Program-made: the position numbers and the translations under genes | Shown: one piece after another, positions 27,168-35,582 of the stretch | How positions within the stretch are numbered: the stretch's first letter is position 1 | Layout: each line of letters starts with the position of its first letter | NCBI RefSeq assembly: GCF_003432485.1 | Contig: NZ_QVNQ01000004.1 | Location: forward strand, 248,001 to 312,000 | DNA length: 64,000 nt | Direction of reading: 5' to 3' | DNA from: Actinomadura spongiicola | GTDB lineage: Bacteria > Actinomycetota > Actinomycetes > Streptosporangiales > Streptosporangiaceae | The notes under the pieces: generated by a model | Databases searched by the model: none | Seen by the model: the letters and a program-made list of their open reading frames with translations, nothing else | Told to the model about the DNA's origin: nothing

Positions 27168-27210
27168 CATCAAGATACGGGACGAGACATCATATGTCTT
27201 GATGTCGAGA
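27162..27210. promoter_or_regulatory. Two palindromic operator candidates downstream of tam
   Basis: TCTTGACATCAAGA at 27162-27175 is a perfect inverted repeat and spans the tam stop codon. TCTTGATGTCGAGA at 27197-27210 is identical to the site upstream of tam. Their start-to-start distance is 35 bases. They could extend TamR control to the VOC gene about 200 bases downstream, or store repressor. Confidence 0.6.
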
Positions 27211-27413
27211 GATGCCGTACGCGGCCGACATCCCCACGAACGGGATGCCGCCCGCTCCCACCGAGGAAGCGACTCGTTCCCCTGCGGTGCCATCTCGGAC
27301 GGACCGGGCGGTATCCGAAGAGATCCGGTTCCGTGACCCGGAACCGGCGACCCCTGACCGGTGGCCGCACCAGAAGAACTCCGGACGGCCACCGGTCGCA
27401 CACCCGGAGCCAC

Positions 27414-27797
27414 ATGATCACCGGCGTCCACCACATCCTCCTCGCCGCGCCACCGGGCAGCGAGAACACCCTCCGCGCCTTCTACGTCCACGTCCTCGGA
27501 CTCGAAGAGATCACCAAACCCCCCGAACTCGCCACCCGAGGCGGCGCCTGGTTCCGCACCCCCCACCGGCCCGGCCCCGGCATCGAACTTCACCTCGGCA
27601 TCGAGGACGCCTTCCGGCCCGCCCGCAAGGCGCACCCCGCACTCCTCGTCCACGACCTCGACGCGCTCGCCGCACGCCTCCGCGCCGCGGGCCACGACAT
27701 CACACCGGACGCGCTGCTCCCCGGACACCGCCGGTTCTACGCCGACGACCCCGTCGGCAACCGCCTCGAATTCCTGGAACCGGCACCCTTACGCTGA
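27414..27797 (+). CDS. Glyoxalase/VOC-family protein
   Basis: 127 residues with the paired beta-alpha-beta-beta-beta units of the vicinal oxygen chelate fold: TGVHHILLAAPPG, then YVHVLGLEEITKP, then ELHLGIED, and a final DPVGNRLEFLEP containing the usual metal-ligand glutamate. The substrate is unknown. ATG start with CCGGAG five bases upstream. Its last nine bases overlap the end of the convergent TetR gene. Confidence 0.85.
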   Translation: MITGVHHILLAAPPGSENTLRAFYVHVLGLEEITKPPELATRGGAWFRTPHRPGPGIELHLGIEDAFRPARKAHPALLVHDLDALAARLRAAGHDITPDALLPGHRRFYADDPVGNRLEFLEPAPLR

Positions 27798-28559
27798 CGG
27801 ATCCGTGAAATCCCCATCACGCCGACCCCGCCGCTGAGCCTTCGCAGCCGCCCGACCCTCGGCCTTCTCCGCCTTCGCCGCCGCCTTCTCCGCACGCTTC
27901 TCCGCGCGCTCCAACTCCTTACGACGGCGACGCGGATCCAACGACGGCCTCGGCTCCAAACCCGACAGGCCGTTCCACGCGAGATTCACCACATGCGCGG
28001 CCACATCCTCCCGGCGCGGCTTACGAACGTCCAACCACCACTGGCCCGTCAACGCCACCATGCCGACCAGACTCTGCGCGTACAACGGCGCGAACTTGAC
28101 GTCATAACCGTGCCGGTCGAACTCCTGCGCGAGGATGTACTCCACCTCACCCGCGATCTCACTCAACAGACTCGCGTAACTACCGGTGCCCGTACCGCCA
28201 TGCGAGTCCCGCACGAGAATCCGGAAACCATCCGGATGCTCCTCGATGTACTCCAACAGCGCCAGCGCCGCCTTCTCCAACTTGCTCCGATAGTTGGTCA
28301 CCGAGTTCAACCCCTCGGTCACCAGCCTCAGCAGACGCTCGAACTCCCGGTCGACGACAACCGCGTACAACCCTTCCTTGCCGCCGAAATGCTCGTACAC
28401 CACGGGCTTCGACACGCCCGCCGCGGACGCGATCTCCTCCACCGACGTGCCGTCCAGCCCACGCTCGGCGAACAGCGTCCGACCGATGTTGAGCAGCTGC
28501 TCACGTCGTTCCTTACCGGTCATCCGCTTTCTGCGGGTCCTGGGAACGGGTTCTGTCAC
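27789..28559 (-). CDS. TetR-family regulator linked to the desaturase
   Basis: 256 residues. The N-terminal HTH is GTSVEEIASAAGVSKPVVYE, preceded by LFAERGLDG, typical of TetR/AcrR. The C-terminal about 45 residues are a Lys/Ala/Glu/Arg-rich helix. The GTG start is 17 bases after the stop of the acyl-CoA desaturase, so the two form an operon. Family members in this position, as with DesT-type and FadR-type repressors, sense acyl-CoA and repress the desaturase; that is inference here. Inverted repeats upstream of the desaturase are candidate sites. Confidence 0.87.
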   Translation of the reverse strand: MTEPVPRTRRKRMTGKERREQLLNIGRTLFAERGLDGTSVEEIASAAGVSKPVVYEHFGGKEGLYAVVVDREFERLLRLVTEGLNSVTNYRSKLEKAALALLEYIEEHPDGFRILVRDSHGGTGTGSYASLLSEIAGEVEYILAQEFDRHGYDVKFAPLYAQSLVGMVALTGQWWLDVRKPRREDVAAHVVNLAWNGLSGLEPRPSLDPRRRRKELERAEKRAEKAAAKAEKAEGRAAAKAQRRGRRDGDFTDPSA

Positions 28560-28576
28560 GTCACCAATTGTGGCGG

Positions 28577-29530
28577 TCAAGCCGCCCGCTTGGTGCGTTT
28601 CGCCGCCAGCCTGTCGGCGCTCGGCCACCGGACGTCGTACGCCCAGCCCGCCCTCTCCAGCAACCAGATGATCCGCGCGCTGATGTCGATCTGCCCCTTC
28701 AACACCCCGTGCCGCGCGCACGTCGGATCCGAATGATGCAGGTTGTGCCACGACTCGCCCAACGACGGGATCGCCAACCACCACACGTTCCGGGACTTGT
28801 CACGAACCTCGAAGTCCTCCTTGCCGAACGTGTGACAGATCGAGTTGATCGACCACGTGACATGGTGCACGAGCGTGATCCGCACGAACCCCGCCCAGAA
28901 CAGCGCCGTCAGGAACCCGGCCCACGACATCGAGATCATGCCCCCGATGAGCGCGGGCAACAGGAACGACACCGCCACCAGACCCGGGAACGCGAGATGG
29001 ATACGCCGGATGTCGGGGTCGTCCAGCAGATCCTTGGCGAACCGCCGCTTCGACGTCCGGGCACCGTCGAACAACCACCCGTAGTGCGCCCACACCAGCC
29101 CCTTCGTCAGCGCCTTCCAGTCACTGCCGAACCGCCACGGCGAATGCGGATCCATCTCCTTGTCCGAATGCTTGTGATGGCGCCGATGATCGGCGACCCA
29201 CATGATGACGGGACCCTCCATGGCCAGGCTCCCCGCCAGCGCCAAAAAGATCTTCAGCGGGCGTTTGGCCTTGAACGAGCCGTGCGTGAAGTGCCGGTGG
29301 TACCCGACCGTGATGCCCCCCGCGGTGAGGACATAGAACACCGCCATGAGGATGACGTCCGTCCAGCCGAGGAACCTGCCCCAGGCCAACGGAACCGCAG
29401 CGAAGAGGGCCAGGAACGGCACCCCGGTGAACACCGCGACGAGCGCCCGCTCGGCATTGCCCTGCGGCTCGGGCTCGATCTCCGGACGCTTCTGTGGACG
29501 AGGTGGGTCCTGGGCTGGGGCCGTTGTCAT
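28577..29530 (-). CDS. Acyl-CoA (stearoyl-type) desaturase
   Basis: 317 residues, integral-membrane di-iron desaturase. The three histidine boxes are visible: HRHFTH near residue 79, HRRHHKH near 115, and HNLHH near 260. Four hydrophobic segments match the family. It introduces a double bond, typically delta-9, into saturated acyl-CoA to adjust membrane fluidity. ATG start with GAGAGGGG upstream. Co-transcribed with the following TetR gene. Confidence 0.93.
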   Translation of the reverse strand: MTTAPAQDPPRPQKRPEIEPEPQGNAERALVAVFTGVPFLALFAAVPLAWGRFLGWTDVILMAVFYVLTAGGITVGYHRHFTHGSFKAKRPLKIFLALAGSLAMEGPVIMWVADHRRHHKHSDKEMDPHSPWRFGSDWKALTKGLVWAHYGWLFDGARTSKRRFAKDLLDDPDIRRIHLAFPGLVAVSFLLPALIGGMISMSWAGFLTALFWAGFVRITLVHHVTWSINSICHTFGKEDFEVRDKSRNVWWLAIPSLGESWHNLHHSDPTCARHGVLKGQIDISARIIWLLERAGWAYDVRWPSADRLAAKRTKRAA

Positions 29531-29563
29531 CCGTCACCCCTCTCTCTGCGACTTTGGTTAGCC

Positions 29564-29598
29564 TTACCTACGCCAACGTAACCTACGGAACCGTAAGT
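29564..29598. promoter_or_regulatory. Tandem inverted repeats upstream of the desaturase
   Basis: TACGG-AA-CCGTA at 29584-29595 (with flanking pairs to 29581-29598) and a weaker TACG-N4-CGTA just before it lie 35-65 bases upstream of the desaturase start. They resemble operators of fatty-acid-responsive TetR regulators and probably bind the operon's own regulator. A TTGACA on the other strand at 29598-29603 could serve the divergent small gene. Confidence 0.5.
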
Positions 29599-29686
29599 TG
29601 ACAGGGTCGGACGGTAAATTCAGAAGGAACGCCTGACAGGCCACGAGGCGTGTACCGAACCGACGAGCGTCGGCGCCCACGGAAGG

Positions 29687-29932
29687 GTGACCAAGGCCCC
29701 TCTCCAGGACGAACGCTCCACACCCGCCGAAGGTTCGCTCGCCGCCCCCTCGGTCGGCGACGTCTTCGGCGACCAGTTCTTCCTCCTTGTCAACCGGCAC
29801 GTCTCCGCGGAGACCAACGTGCCGCCCGCACCGTGGCCCTGGTCGGGCGGCACGGAGATGGCCTGCTCCGTCATGGACGTCCTAAACCAATCCGGCCTCA
29901 TCGCCTCAGTCCCGATCATTCGCGATCAGTAA
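29687..29932 (+). CDS. Small hypothetical protein
   Basis: 81 residues. Third codon positions are almost all G or C across the frame, as in true genes of this genome, which is the main support. GTG start is immediately preceded by GGAAGG, which is too close for an ideal ribosome-binding site, so the true start may differ. The protein is soluble, with a Trp-Pro-rich patch (PPAPWPWSGG) in the middle. I recognise no family. It is divergent from the desaturase operon. Confidence 0.5.
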   Translation: MTKAPLQDERSTPAEGSLAAPSVGDVFGDQFFLLVNRHVSAETNVPPAPWPWSGGTEMACSVMDVLNQSGLIASVPIIRDQ

Positions 29933-29975
29933 CGAATCGAACACGAACAGTTAAAATCGATGGTACGGTTCCCCC

Positions 29976-30926
29976 ATGAGTGGACCAATGCCGGACGAGG
30001 TCCGAGACAAGCTCAAGCCCAAAGCCATCGAACTCCGCCGCAAGGGCTGGACCTACCGCGAGATCGCGGGCTCGCTCGACATCTCCATCAGCACCTGCTC
30101 CCTCTGGCTGAGAGACGTGCCCGCCCCGCCGCGAAAGGGTTACTCCCAAGAACGGGTCGCGGCGATGTGGAGGTCCCGCTGGGAACCCGTCCACATCGCC
30201 CGCGAGCGGCAACGCCTGGAAACCAAGCTCGCGGCGTCCAAGGAGATCGGCGAACTGGACGACCGCGACGTCCTGATGCTCGGCGCGCTCGCCTACTGGT
30301 GTGAAGGAGAGAAGGACAAGATCTACCGGCGCAACGAGCGGGTCTCGTTCATCAACAGCGACCCCTCTCTGATCCTCATGTTCCAACGCTTCCTGCGCGT
30401 GGCAGGAGTGCCTCGTGATCGGCTGCGGTTCCGGTTGCACATCCACGAGACGGCTGATCTAGATGCCGCCACGACATGGTGGTCGGAGCTGACGGAGTTT
30501 CCGGCCGACCGGTTTCAGAAGCCGGTGATCAAGAAGCACAACCCCAAGAGCGTCAGGAAGAACCTTCTCGACACGTATCGAGGGTGCCTACAGATCTCCG
30601 TGACGCAAAGTGCCGGCCTCTACCGGAAGATCGAGGGTTGGGCATACGGCGCCATGCTCGGTCCGAGGGCCGCCGAAGCCCGTCTTGCAGCGCGCTCCGA
30701 CGAGACCATCGGCGCGATGATGACAAAACGAAGTGATCTCTCGTCCGACAAATCGGACAAACGTGCTCCCGGGGGAGGATTCGAACCTCCGTTGACTGAA
30801 CCAAAATCAGTAGTCTTGCCCCTAGACCACCCGGGATCGGGCGAAACAGGACGCTTCGGGTCCGTCGGTGCTCATCATGCCGGGGTCAACGATACCGAGT
30901 CGGAGCCGCCAGGCCCACTTCATTGA
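29976..30926 (+). CDS. HTH plus LAGLIDADG-like protein whose frame crosses the tRNA-Gln
   Basis: 316 residues as an open frame. Residues 13-45 form a resolvase-like helix-turn-helix (RKGWTYREIAGSLDISISTC). Residues 85-235 match a family common in actinobacteria and related to LAGLIDADG endonucleases: ALAYWCEGEKDKIYRRNE, FINSDPSLILMFQRFL, RLHIHETADLDAA and CLQISVTQSAGLYRKIEGW. The last about 55 codons are antisense to a tRNA-Gln and give the GGGFEPPLTEPKSVVLPLDHPG-type sequence that marks translated tRNA complements. The real gene may have originally ended before about 30740. Codon use is less GC-biased than in its neighbours, hinting at transfer. Confidence 0.7.
   Translation: MSGPMPDEVRDKLKPKAIELRRKGWTYREIAGSLDISISTCSLWLRDVPAPPRKGYSQERVAAMWRSRWEPVHIARERQRLETKLAASKEIGELDDRDVLMLGALAYWCEGEKDKIYRRNERVSFINSDPSLILMFQRFLRVAGVPRDRLRFRLHIHETADLDAATTWWSELTEFPADRFQKPVIKKHNPKSVRKNLLDTYRGCLQISVTQSAGLYRKIEGWAYGAMLGPRAAEARLAARSDETIGAMMTKRSDLSSDKSDKRAPGGGFEPPLTEPKSVVLPLDHPGSGETGRFGSVGAHHAGVNDTESEPPGPLH
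30743..30758 (-). terminator. Hairpin just downstream of tRNA-Gln
   Basis: GTCCGA and TCGGAC flank a four-base loop, seven bases beyond the 3' end of the minus-strand tRNA. It can end the tRNA transcript or direct 3' processing. No strong T-run follows directly. Confidence 0.45.
30766..30836 (-). tRNA. tRNA-Gln (anticodon TTG)
   Basis: A complete cloverleaf can be drawn on the minus strand: 7-base acceptor TCCCGGG/CCCGGGA, D-arm GTCT...AGAC, anticodon stem ACTGA/TCAGT with loop TTTTGGT (anticodon TTG), T-arm GGAGG-TTCGAAT-CCTCC, and discriminator G. The 3' CCA is not encoded. Length is 71 bases. A tRNA-Gln in this slot next to glmU is usual in actinomycetes. Confidence 0.95.
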
Positions 30927-31065
30927 CGCGCGGCGGCCGTGGTGGGCGGCGGGGTGACATGTGGGGAGTGGGCGGTATCCTGCCCGTGTCGGGTGCGTCC
31001 GGTCGTGATGTCGCAGGTGGGCGCGCTCGTGACCGTTCCCGACCGTGATGCCGAGGAGCCTCCTT

Positions 31066-32523
31066 GTGAGTGCTGCGAGCCGCCCGGCCGCCGTCATCGT
31101 TCTCGCCGCGGGCGAGGGCACCCGGATGAAGTCCCGCACCTCGAAGGTGCTGCATGAGCTGTGCGGGCGAAGCATGGTCGGCCATGTGCTGGCCGCCGCC
31201 CGAGAGCTGGAACCCGAGCGGCTAGTCGTGGTCGTCGGGCACCGTCGCGAACAGGTCGTCGACCATCTCGCGCGGGTGGAGCCGGACGCCGACACGGCCG
31301 TGCAGGAGCGGCAGAACGGCACGGGCCATGCCGTCCGGATGGCGCTGGAGCAGACCGGCGCCCTGGAGGGGACCGTGGTGGTCACCAACGGCGATCATCC
31401 GCTGCTGCGGGGGGAGACGCTCAAGGCGCTCGTCCGGACGCACGAGGAACAGAGGAACGCGGTCACCGTCCTGACGACCGAGATGCCCGACGCGACCGGT
31501 TATGGCCGAATGGTCCGGGCCGCGGACGGCAGTGTCGAGGCGATCGTCGAGCACAAGGACGCGACCGAGGAGCAGCGCGCCATCCGCGAGATCAACGTCG
31601 GCATGTACGCGTTCGACGGCGCGATCCTGGCCGCCGCCCTCAAGCGCGTGACGACCGACAACGCCAACGGTGAGGAGTATCTCACCGACGTCGTGGCGAT
31701 CGCCCGCGAGGACGGGCACCGGGCCGGGGCGTACCTGGTCGCCGACTGGATCGAGACGCAGGGCGTGAACGACAGGGTTCAGCTCGCGCAGGCCCGCAGG
31801 CAGTTGAACGACCGGATCCTCGAAGCCCATATGCGGGCCGGGGTCACGATCATCGACCCGGCGTCGACGTGGATCGACGTGCAGGTGACCGCCGACCAGG
31901 ACGTGGAGATCCATCCCGGGACCCAACTGCACGGCCGAACGCATCTCGGTGAGGGCTCCCGGGTCGGGCCGGACTGCACGCTGACCGACACCCGGGTCGG
32001 CGAGGGCGCCCGCGTGGACAGGGCCGTGTGCGTCGAGGCGGAGATCGGCCCCGAGGCGTCGGTCGGGCCGTACGCTTACCTGCGGCCGGGAACCCGCCTG
32101 GGACGCCAGGGCAAGATCGGCACTTATGTGGAGACGAAGAACGCCGATATCGGCGAGGGCTCGAAGGTGCCGCATCTGACGTATGTGGGCGACGCGGAGA
32201 TCGGCGAGCATTCCAATATCGGGGCGAGTTCGGTCTTCGTGAACTATGACGGGGTGCGTAAGCACCGCAGTGTCATCGGGTCGCATGTGCGGACGGGCAG
32301 CGACAACATGTTCGTCGCGCCGGTGAATGTGGGCGACGGCGCCTACACCGCGGCCGGTTCGGTGATCGTCCAGGACGTCCCGCCGGGGGCGATGGCGGTC
32401 GCGCGGGCGCGGCAGCGCAACGTCGAGGGCTGGGTCGAGCGCAAGCGTGCGGGCACGCCCGCGGCGGAGGCCGCCCGGCGGGCTCGGGAGACGGCGGAGA
32501 CGCCGGTGGAGGACGCGCCGTAG
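31066..32523 (+). CDS. glmU: Bifunctional UDP-GlcNAc pyrophosphorylase / GlcN-1-P acetyltransferase
   Basis: 485 residues. The N-terminal nucleotidyltransferase has [11 protein letters not shown] and the lysine of SKVLHELCG. The C-terminal left-handed beta-helix acetyltransferase carries [20 protein letters not shown] and [15 protein letters not shown]. It makes UDP-GlcNAc for peptidoglycan. The GTG start has GAGGAG about seven bases upstream. A charged Ala/Glu/Arg tail of about 25 residues ends the protein. Confidence 0.96.
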   Translation: MSAASRPAAVIVLAAGEGTRMKSRTSKVLHELCGRSMVGHVLAAARELEPERLVVVVGHRREQVVDHLARVEPDADTAVQERQNGTGHAVRMALEQTGALEGTVVVTNGDHPLLRGETLKALVRTHEEQRNAVTVLTTEMPDATGYGRMVRAADGSVEAIVEHKDATEEQRAIREINVGMYAFDGAILAAALKRVTTDNANGEEYLTDVVAIAREDGHRAGAYLVADWIETQGVNDRVQLAQARRQLNDRILEAHMRAGVTIIDPASTWIDVQVTADQDVEIHPGTQLHGRTHLGEGSRVGPDCTLTDTRVGEGARVDRAVCVEAEIGPEASVGPYAYLRPGTRLGRQGKIGTYVETKNADIGEGSKVPHLTYVGDAEIGEHSNIGASSVFVNYDGVRKHRSVIGSHVRTGSDNMFVAPVNVGDGAYTAAGSVIVQDVPPGAMAVARARQRNVEGWVERKRAGTPAAEAARRARETAETPVEDAP

Positions 32524-32547
32524 CGGCGGTGGGTTCGGTGAGGACTG

Positions 32548-32565
32548 CCCCGCCGGTCGGCGGGG
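32548..32565 (+). terminator. GC hairpin between glmU and prs
   Basis: CCCCGCC-GGTC-GGCGGGG forms a 7-pair stem with a 4-base loop, 25 bases after glmU. There is no T-run, so it is either a weak actinomycete-type terminator or a read-through attenuator before prs. Confidence 0.35.
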
Positions 32566-32692
32566 GTGGCGGGGGACAGCGGCGTCTTCCGAGAACAACT
32601 AGGCAACCCGTGCCCTCGACTCGTGTGGTGCGCGGGAAGTGGGGACAACAACCCACATGAAGCATGTTTCCGTTGAGGGGGAGTTGTCAGAG

Positions 32693-33673
32693 GTGAGTGG
32701 GATCAAGGCGAGTGGCCAGAAGAAGCTGATGCTCTTCACCGGCCGAGCTGACCCGGACCTGGCCAGGGAAGTAGCCGACAACCTCCATGTCGAACTGACC
32801 CCGACGTCCGCGTACGATTTCGCGAACGGTGAGACGTTCGTTCGGTTCCTGGAGTCGGTTCGCGGCTCGGACGCCTTCGTGATCCAGAGCCACACCGCCC
32901 CCATCAACCAGTGGATCATGGAGCAGTTGATCATGGTGGACGCGTTGAAGCGCGCGTCGGCCAAGCGGATCACGGTGGTGGCGCCGTTCTTCGGTTACGC
33001 GCGTCAGGACAAGAAGCACCGCGGCCGGGAGCCGATCTCGGCCCGGCTGATGGCGGACCTGTTCAAAACCGCGGGCGCCGACCGGTTGATCACCGTCGAC
33101 CTGCACACGGCGCAGATCCAGGGTTTCTTCGACGGCCCGGTCGACCACCTGTTCGCGTTGGACCTGTTGGCACGGCACTTCGAGAGCCGCCTGGACACCT
33201 CGCAGGTGACGGTCGTGGCCCCGGACGCGGGCCGGGTCCGGGTGACCGAGCGCTGGTCGGACCGCCTCGGCGGCGTCCCCATGGCGATCATCCACAAGAA
33301 GCGCGACCCGGACGTGGCGAACGAGGTGAAGGTCTTCGACGTCGTCGGCGAGGTCGAGGGCCGCACCTGCGTCGTCGTCGACGACATGATCGACACCGGC
33401 GGCACGATCGTGAAGGCCGCCGACGCCCTGTTCGACCACGGCGCCACCAGGGTCGTCGTCGCCGCCACCCACGGCGTCCTGTCCGGCCCCGCCGTGGACC
33501 GCCTGAAGAACTCCCGCATCTCCGACGTCGTGCTGACGAACACGCTGCCCATCCCCATGGAGAAGCAGTTCGACAAGCTGACGGTCCTGTCGATCGCCCC
33601 CTTGATCGCCCGCGCCATCAACGAGGTCTTCTCCGACGGCTCCGTGACCAGCCTCTTCGGCGGGCACTCTTAA
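32693..33673 (+). CDS. prs: Ribose-phosphate pyrophosphokinase
   Basis: 326 residues. It makes PRPP from ribose-5-phosphate and ATP. The N-terminus SGIKASGQKKLMLFTGRADP is the usual actinobacterial start; the flexible loop PFFGYARQDKKHRGREPI and the PRPP-binding VVVDDMIDTGGTI are intact. GTG start with GGGGGAG nine bases upstream. glmU-prs adjacency is conserved in actinobacteria. Confidence 0.96.
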   Translation: MSGIKASGQKKLMLFTGRADPDLAREVADNLHVELTPTSAYDFANGETFVRFLESVRGSDAFVIQSHTAPINQWIMEQLIMVDALKRASAKRITVVAPFFGYARQDKKHRGREPISARLMADLFKTAGADRLITVDLHTAQIQGFFDGPVDHLFALDLLARHFESRLDTSQVTVVAPDAGRVRVTERWSDRLGGVPMAIIHKKRDPDVANEVKVFDVVGEVEGRTCVVVDDMIDTGGTIVKAADALFDHGATRVVVAATHGVLSGPAVDRLKNSRISDVVLTNTLPIPMEKQFDKLTVLSIAPLIARAINEVFSDGSVTSLFGGHS

Positions 33674-34482
33674 TTGCATTTCTCTCCTCCTTCGGGCCTG
33701 GCGGCCCTCCATCGTCGAGAAACGCGGTGCGATCGCTGCATCGCTCCGACTCGCCTTGCGGCTCGCTGCGCGATCAGGTTCTCGCTTCGCTCGAACCTGC
33801 CTTCGGACGCGATCGCAGTGGCCGAGGTTGTCGCGTGGTTGCGGAAGCGGGCTGAGGTCTGAGCGCACGTCAAACGACGGGACTTCAGGCTCAAAGGAGG
33901 GCCACATCCCGTTTGCCGTGCCGGTCAGGCCGAACGCGACGATCACGAGGAGCAAGTACCCCGTCGTCGGAGGCGCCCTGTGCAAGCCGAGTGAGCACCC
34001 GCCTCATCCGGCCACCTGGACTACAGGAGGCAGCCGAGCGAGCGGCGCCCCGAAGGTACTTCGGGTCTGGAGGCCGCTGGCAGCGGACCTACGGGACGAA
34101 CGCTGGCAGCGCTCCCGCTCGCTGCGCGATCAGGTTCGAACCCGCCTTTGGACGCGGTCGCGAACCCTGGGTTCTTGCGGGGGTGCTGAGGCGGACTGAG
34201 GGTGCCGCGCACCTTAACTATGGGTCCCAGGCTAGAAGGACTCCGGGACAAGGAGGATTTCCAGCAGCGTGAACCGCAGTGCGATCGCCGGCATCACTTC
34301 CGCTCGCTTCGCGGCTGGTTCCGGGGTCGGTTGAAGTTGTGTTCGGGTGTGATCGCAAACCCTGGGGTTGTTGTCCGGACTTGGCGTGACCTCAGCCCGC
34401 CTCCGCAACCACACAGCGGCCTTGACCACCGCGATCGCGTCCGAAGGCAGGTTCGAGCGAAGCGAGAACCTGATCGCGCAGC

Positions 34483-34567
34483 GAGCCGTCAGGCGAGTCG
34501 GAGCGATGCCAGCGATCGCACCGCAGTTCACGACGATGGAGGGCGCCCCGCGCCCGACGGAGGAGTG
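34483..34567 (-). repeat. Direct repeat copy 1 (85 bases)
   Basis: This 85-base segment of R2 recurs at 34589-34673 with a single mismatch, a period of 106 bases. The near identity points to a recent duplication. Confidence 0.9.
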
Positions 34568-34588
34568 CACTGCCATGAACACAGCAGG

Positions 34589-34673
34589 GAGCCGTCAGGC
34601 GAGTCGGAGCGATGCCAGCGATCGCACCGCAGTTCACGACGATGGAGGGCGCCCCGCGCCCGAAGGAGGAGTG
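34589..34673 (-). repeat. Direct repeat copy 2 (85 bases)
   Basis: Second copy of the 85-base segment at 34483-34567, one base different. Its far end runs into the candidate -35 element for rplY. Confidence 0.9.
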
Positions 34674-34698
34674 AAAGGCAATAAACACGCGCTAGACT
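34671..34698 (+). promoter_or_regulatory. Candidate rplY promoter at the repeat border
   Basis: GTGAAA (34671-34676), a 16-base gap, and TAGACT (34693-34698) form a good sigma-70-type pair. Transcription would give a leader of about 170 bases before rplY. The -35 box lies in the last bases of repeat copy R3. Confidence 0.5.
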
Positions 34699-34877
34699 TG
34701 GGCAACCCGCGTCTGCTCCAGGTTGTTCAGTGCGAGTCGTGTCGGTTCCGCGCTCCCTGGGGGACGCAAAGAGTCTTTGAATCGCTCGTCCCTGGTCGGC
34801 GTGCGAGGATCGCCACTGTCCGTAGCGGACGTCCGAGGGTGGACGGCCGTGGATCGCAACATTGAGGAGTTTCCGCC

Positions 34878-35501
34878 GTGTCCGAGGTACGTATTGCCGC
34901 CGAGCCGCGCACCGAGTTCGGTAAGGGTGCCGCGCGGCGCACCCGCCGGGCCGGCAGGGTGCCCGCCGTGCTCTACGGTCACGGCACCGACCCGCAGCAC
35001 ATCTCGCTGCCGGGCCATGACCTGATGCTGGCGCTCAAGACGCCGAACGTGCTGTTGACGATCGAGGGGCTCGGTGACGGCGCGGAGCTGGCGTTGCCGA
35101 AGGACGTGCAGCGCGACCCGGTCAAGGGGTTCCTGGAGCACGTGGACCTGCTGCTGGTGAAGCGCGGTGAGAAGGTCGTCGTCGATCTGCCGATCCAGCT
35201 GGTCGGTGATGTGGTGCCGGGTGGCCAGGTGGCGCAGACGGCCGTGGAGATCTCGGTGGAGACGGAGGCGACGCGGATTCCGGAGTCGGTCGAGTTCGAT
35301 ATCAGTGAGCTGCAGATCGACAGCCAGGTGCTGGCGAAGGATCTGAAGCTTCCGTCGGGGACGACGCTGGCGGCGGACGAGGACGTTCTGGTGGTCCAGA
35401 TTCTGGACGCGAGCGCGTCGGCGGAGCCGGAGGCCGAGGCGGAGGCCGCGGAGGGTGAGGCGGCGGAGGGCGCCGAGGCGGAGGGCGAGTCCGCCGAGTA
35501 G
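34878..35501 (+). CDS. rplY: 50S ribosomal protein L25 (CTC/TL5 form)
   Basis: 207 residues. The N-terminal L25 domain (AEPRTEFGKGAARRTRRAGR, then VPAVLYGHG) binds 5S rRNA; the C-terminal beta-rich TL5 domain is present, followed by a highly acidic Glu/Ala tail of about 25 residues. This long form is linked to general stress in Gram-positive bacteria. GTG start with AGGAG eight bases upstream. Neighbour of pth, as usual. Confidence 0.95.
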   Translation: MSEVRIAAEPRTEFGKGAARRTRRAGRVPAVLYGHGTDPQHISLPGHDLMLALKTPNVLLTIEGLGDGAELALPKDVQRDPVKGFLEHVDLLLVKRGEKVVVDLPIQLVGDVVPGGQVAQTAVEISVETEATRIPESVEFDISELQIDSQVLAKDLKLPSGTTLAADEDVLVVQILDASASAEPEAEAEAAEGEAAEGAEAEGESAE

Positions 35502-35519
35502 CCGGTCGCGTGTTCTTTT

Positions 35520-35557
35520 CACGGCCCCCGACGGTGTGCGCACCGGCGGGGGCCGTG
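35520..35557 (+). terminator. Strong hairpin between rplY and pth
   Basis: CACGGCCCCCG pairs with CGGGGGCCGTG over 11 bases; after one A-G mismatch five more pairs close a TGCG loop. The 16-pair stem lies 18 bases after the rplY stop and ends about 25 bases before the pth start. No T-run follows. It may end rplY transcription or attenuate pth. Confidence 0.65.
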
Positions 35558-35582
35558 GTCGTCGGGTGTGGAGGTGTCTCGG

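Larger units (their letters stand above)
33675..34680. repeat. Repeat cluster of a ~185-base element in inverted and tandem copies
   Basis: The 1.2 kb between prs and rplY holds no convincing gene. It contains copy R1 (about 33675-33858), its inverted copy R2 (about 34389-34572), a truncated tandem copy R3 in R2's orientation (about 34586-34680), and two decayed pieces (about 34108-34198 and 34270-34390). The unit has internal palindromes such as GGTTC-N11-GAACC (33777-33797) and GCGATCGC, and ends at a GCTGAGGT-type boundary. R1 and R2 are estimated to be close to 90% alike. The prs/rplY promoters abut it. It resembles a non-autonomous, structured interspersed repeat; I know no name for it. 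Confidence 0.75.

Noticed and set aside
30766..30836. A genomic-island attachment site at tRNA-Gln
   Set aside because: No direct repeat of the tRNA 3' end, integrase or excisionase gene was found in the window.
34202..34865. Short open frames inside the repeat cluster
   Set aside because: They are translations of repeated DNA in several frames and both strands, without ribosome-binding sites or known domains.
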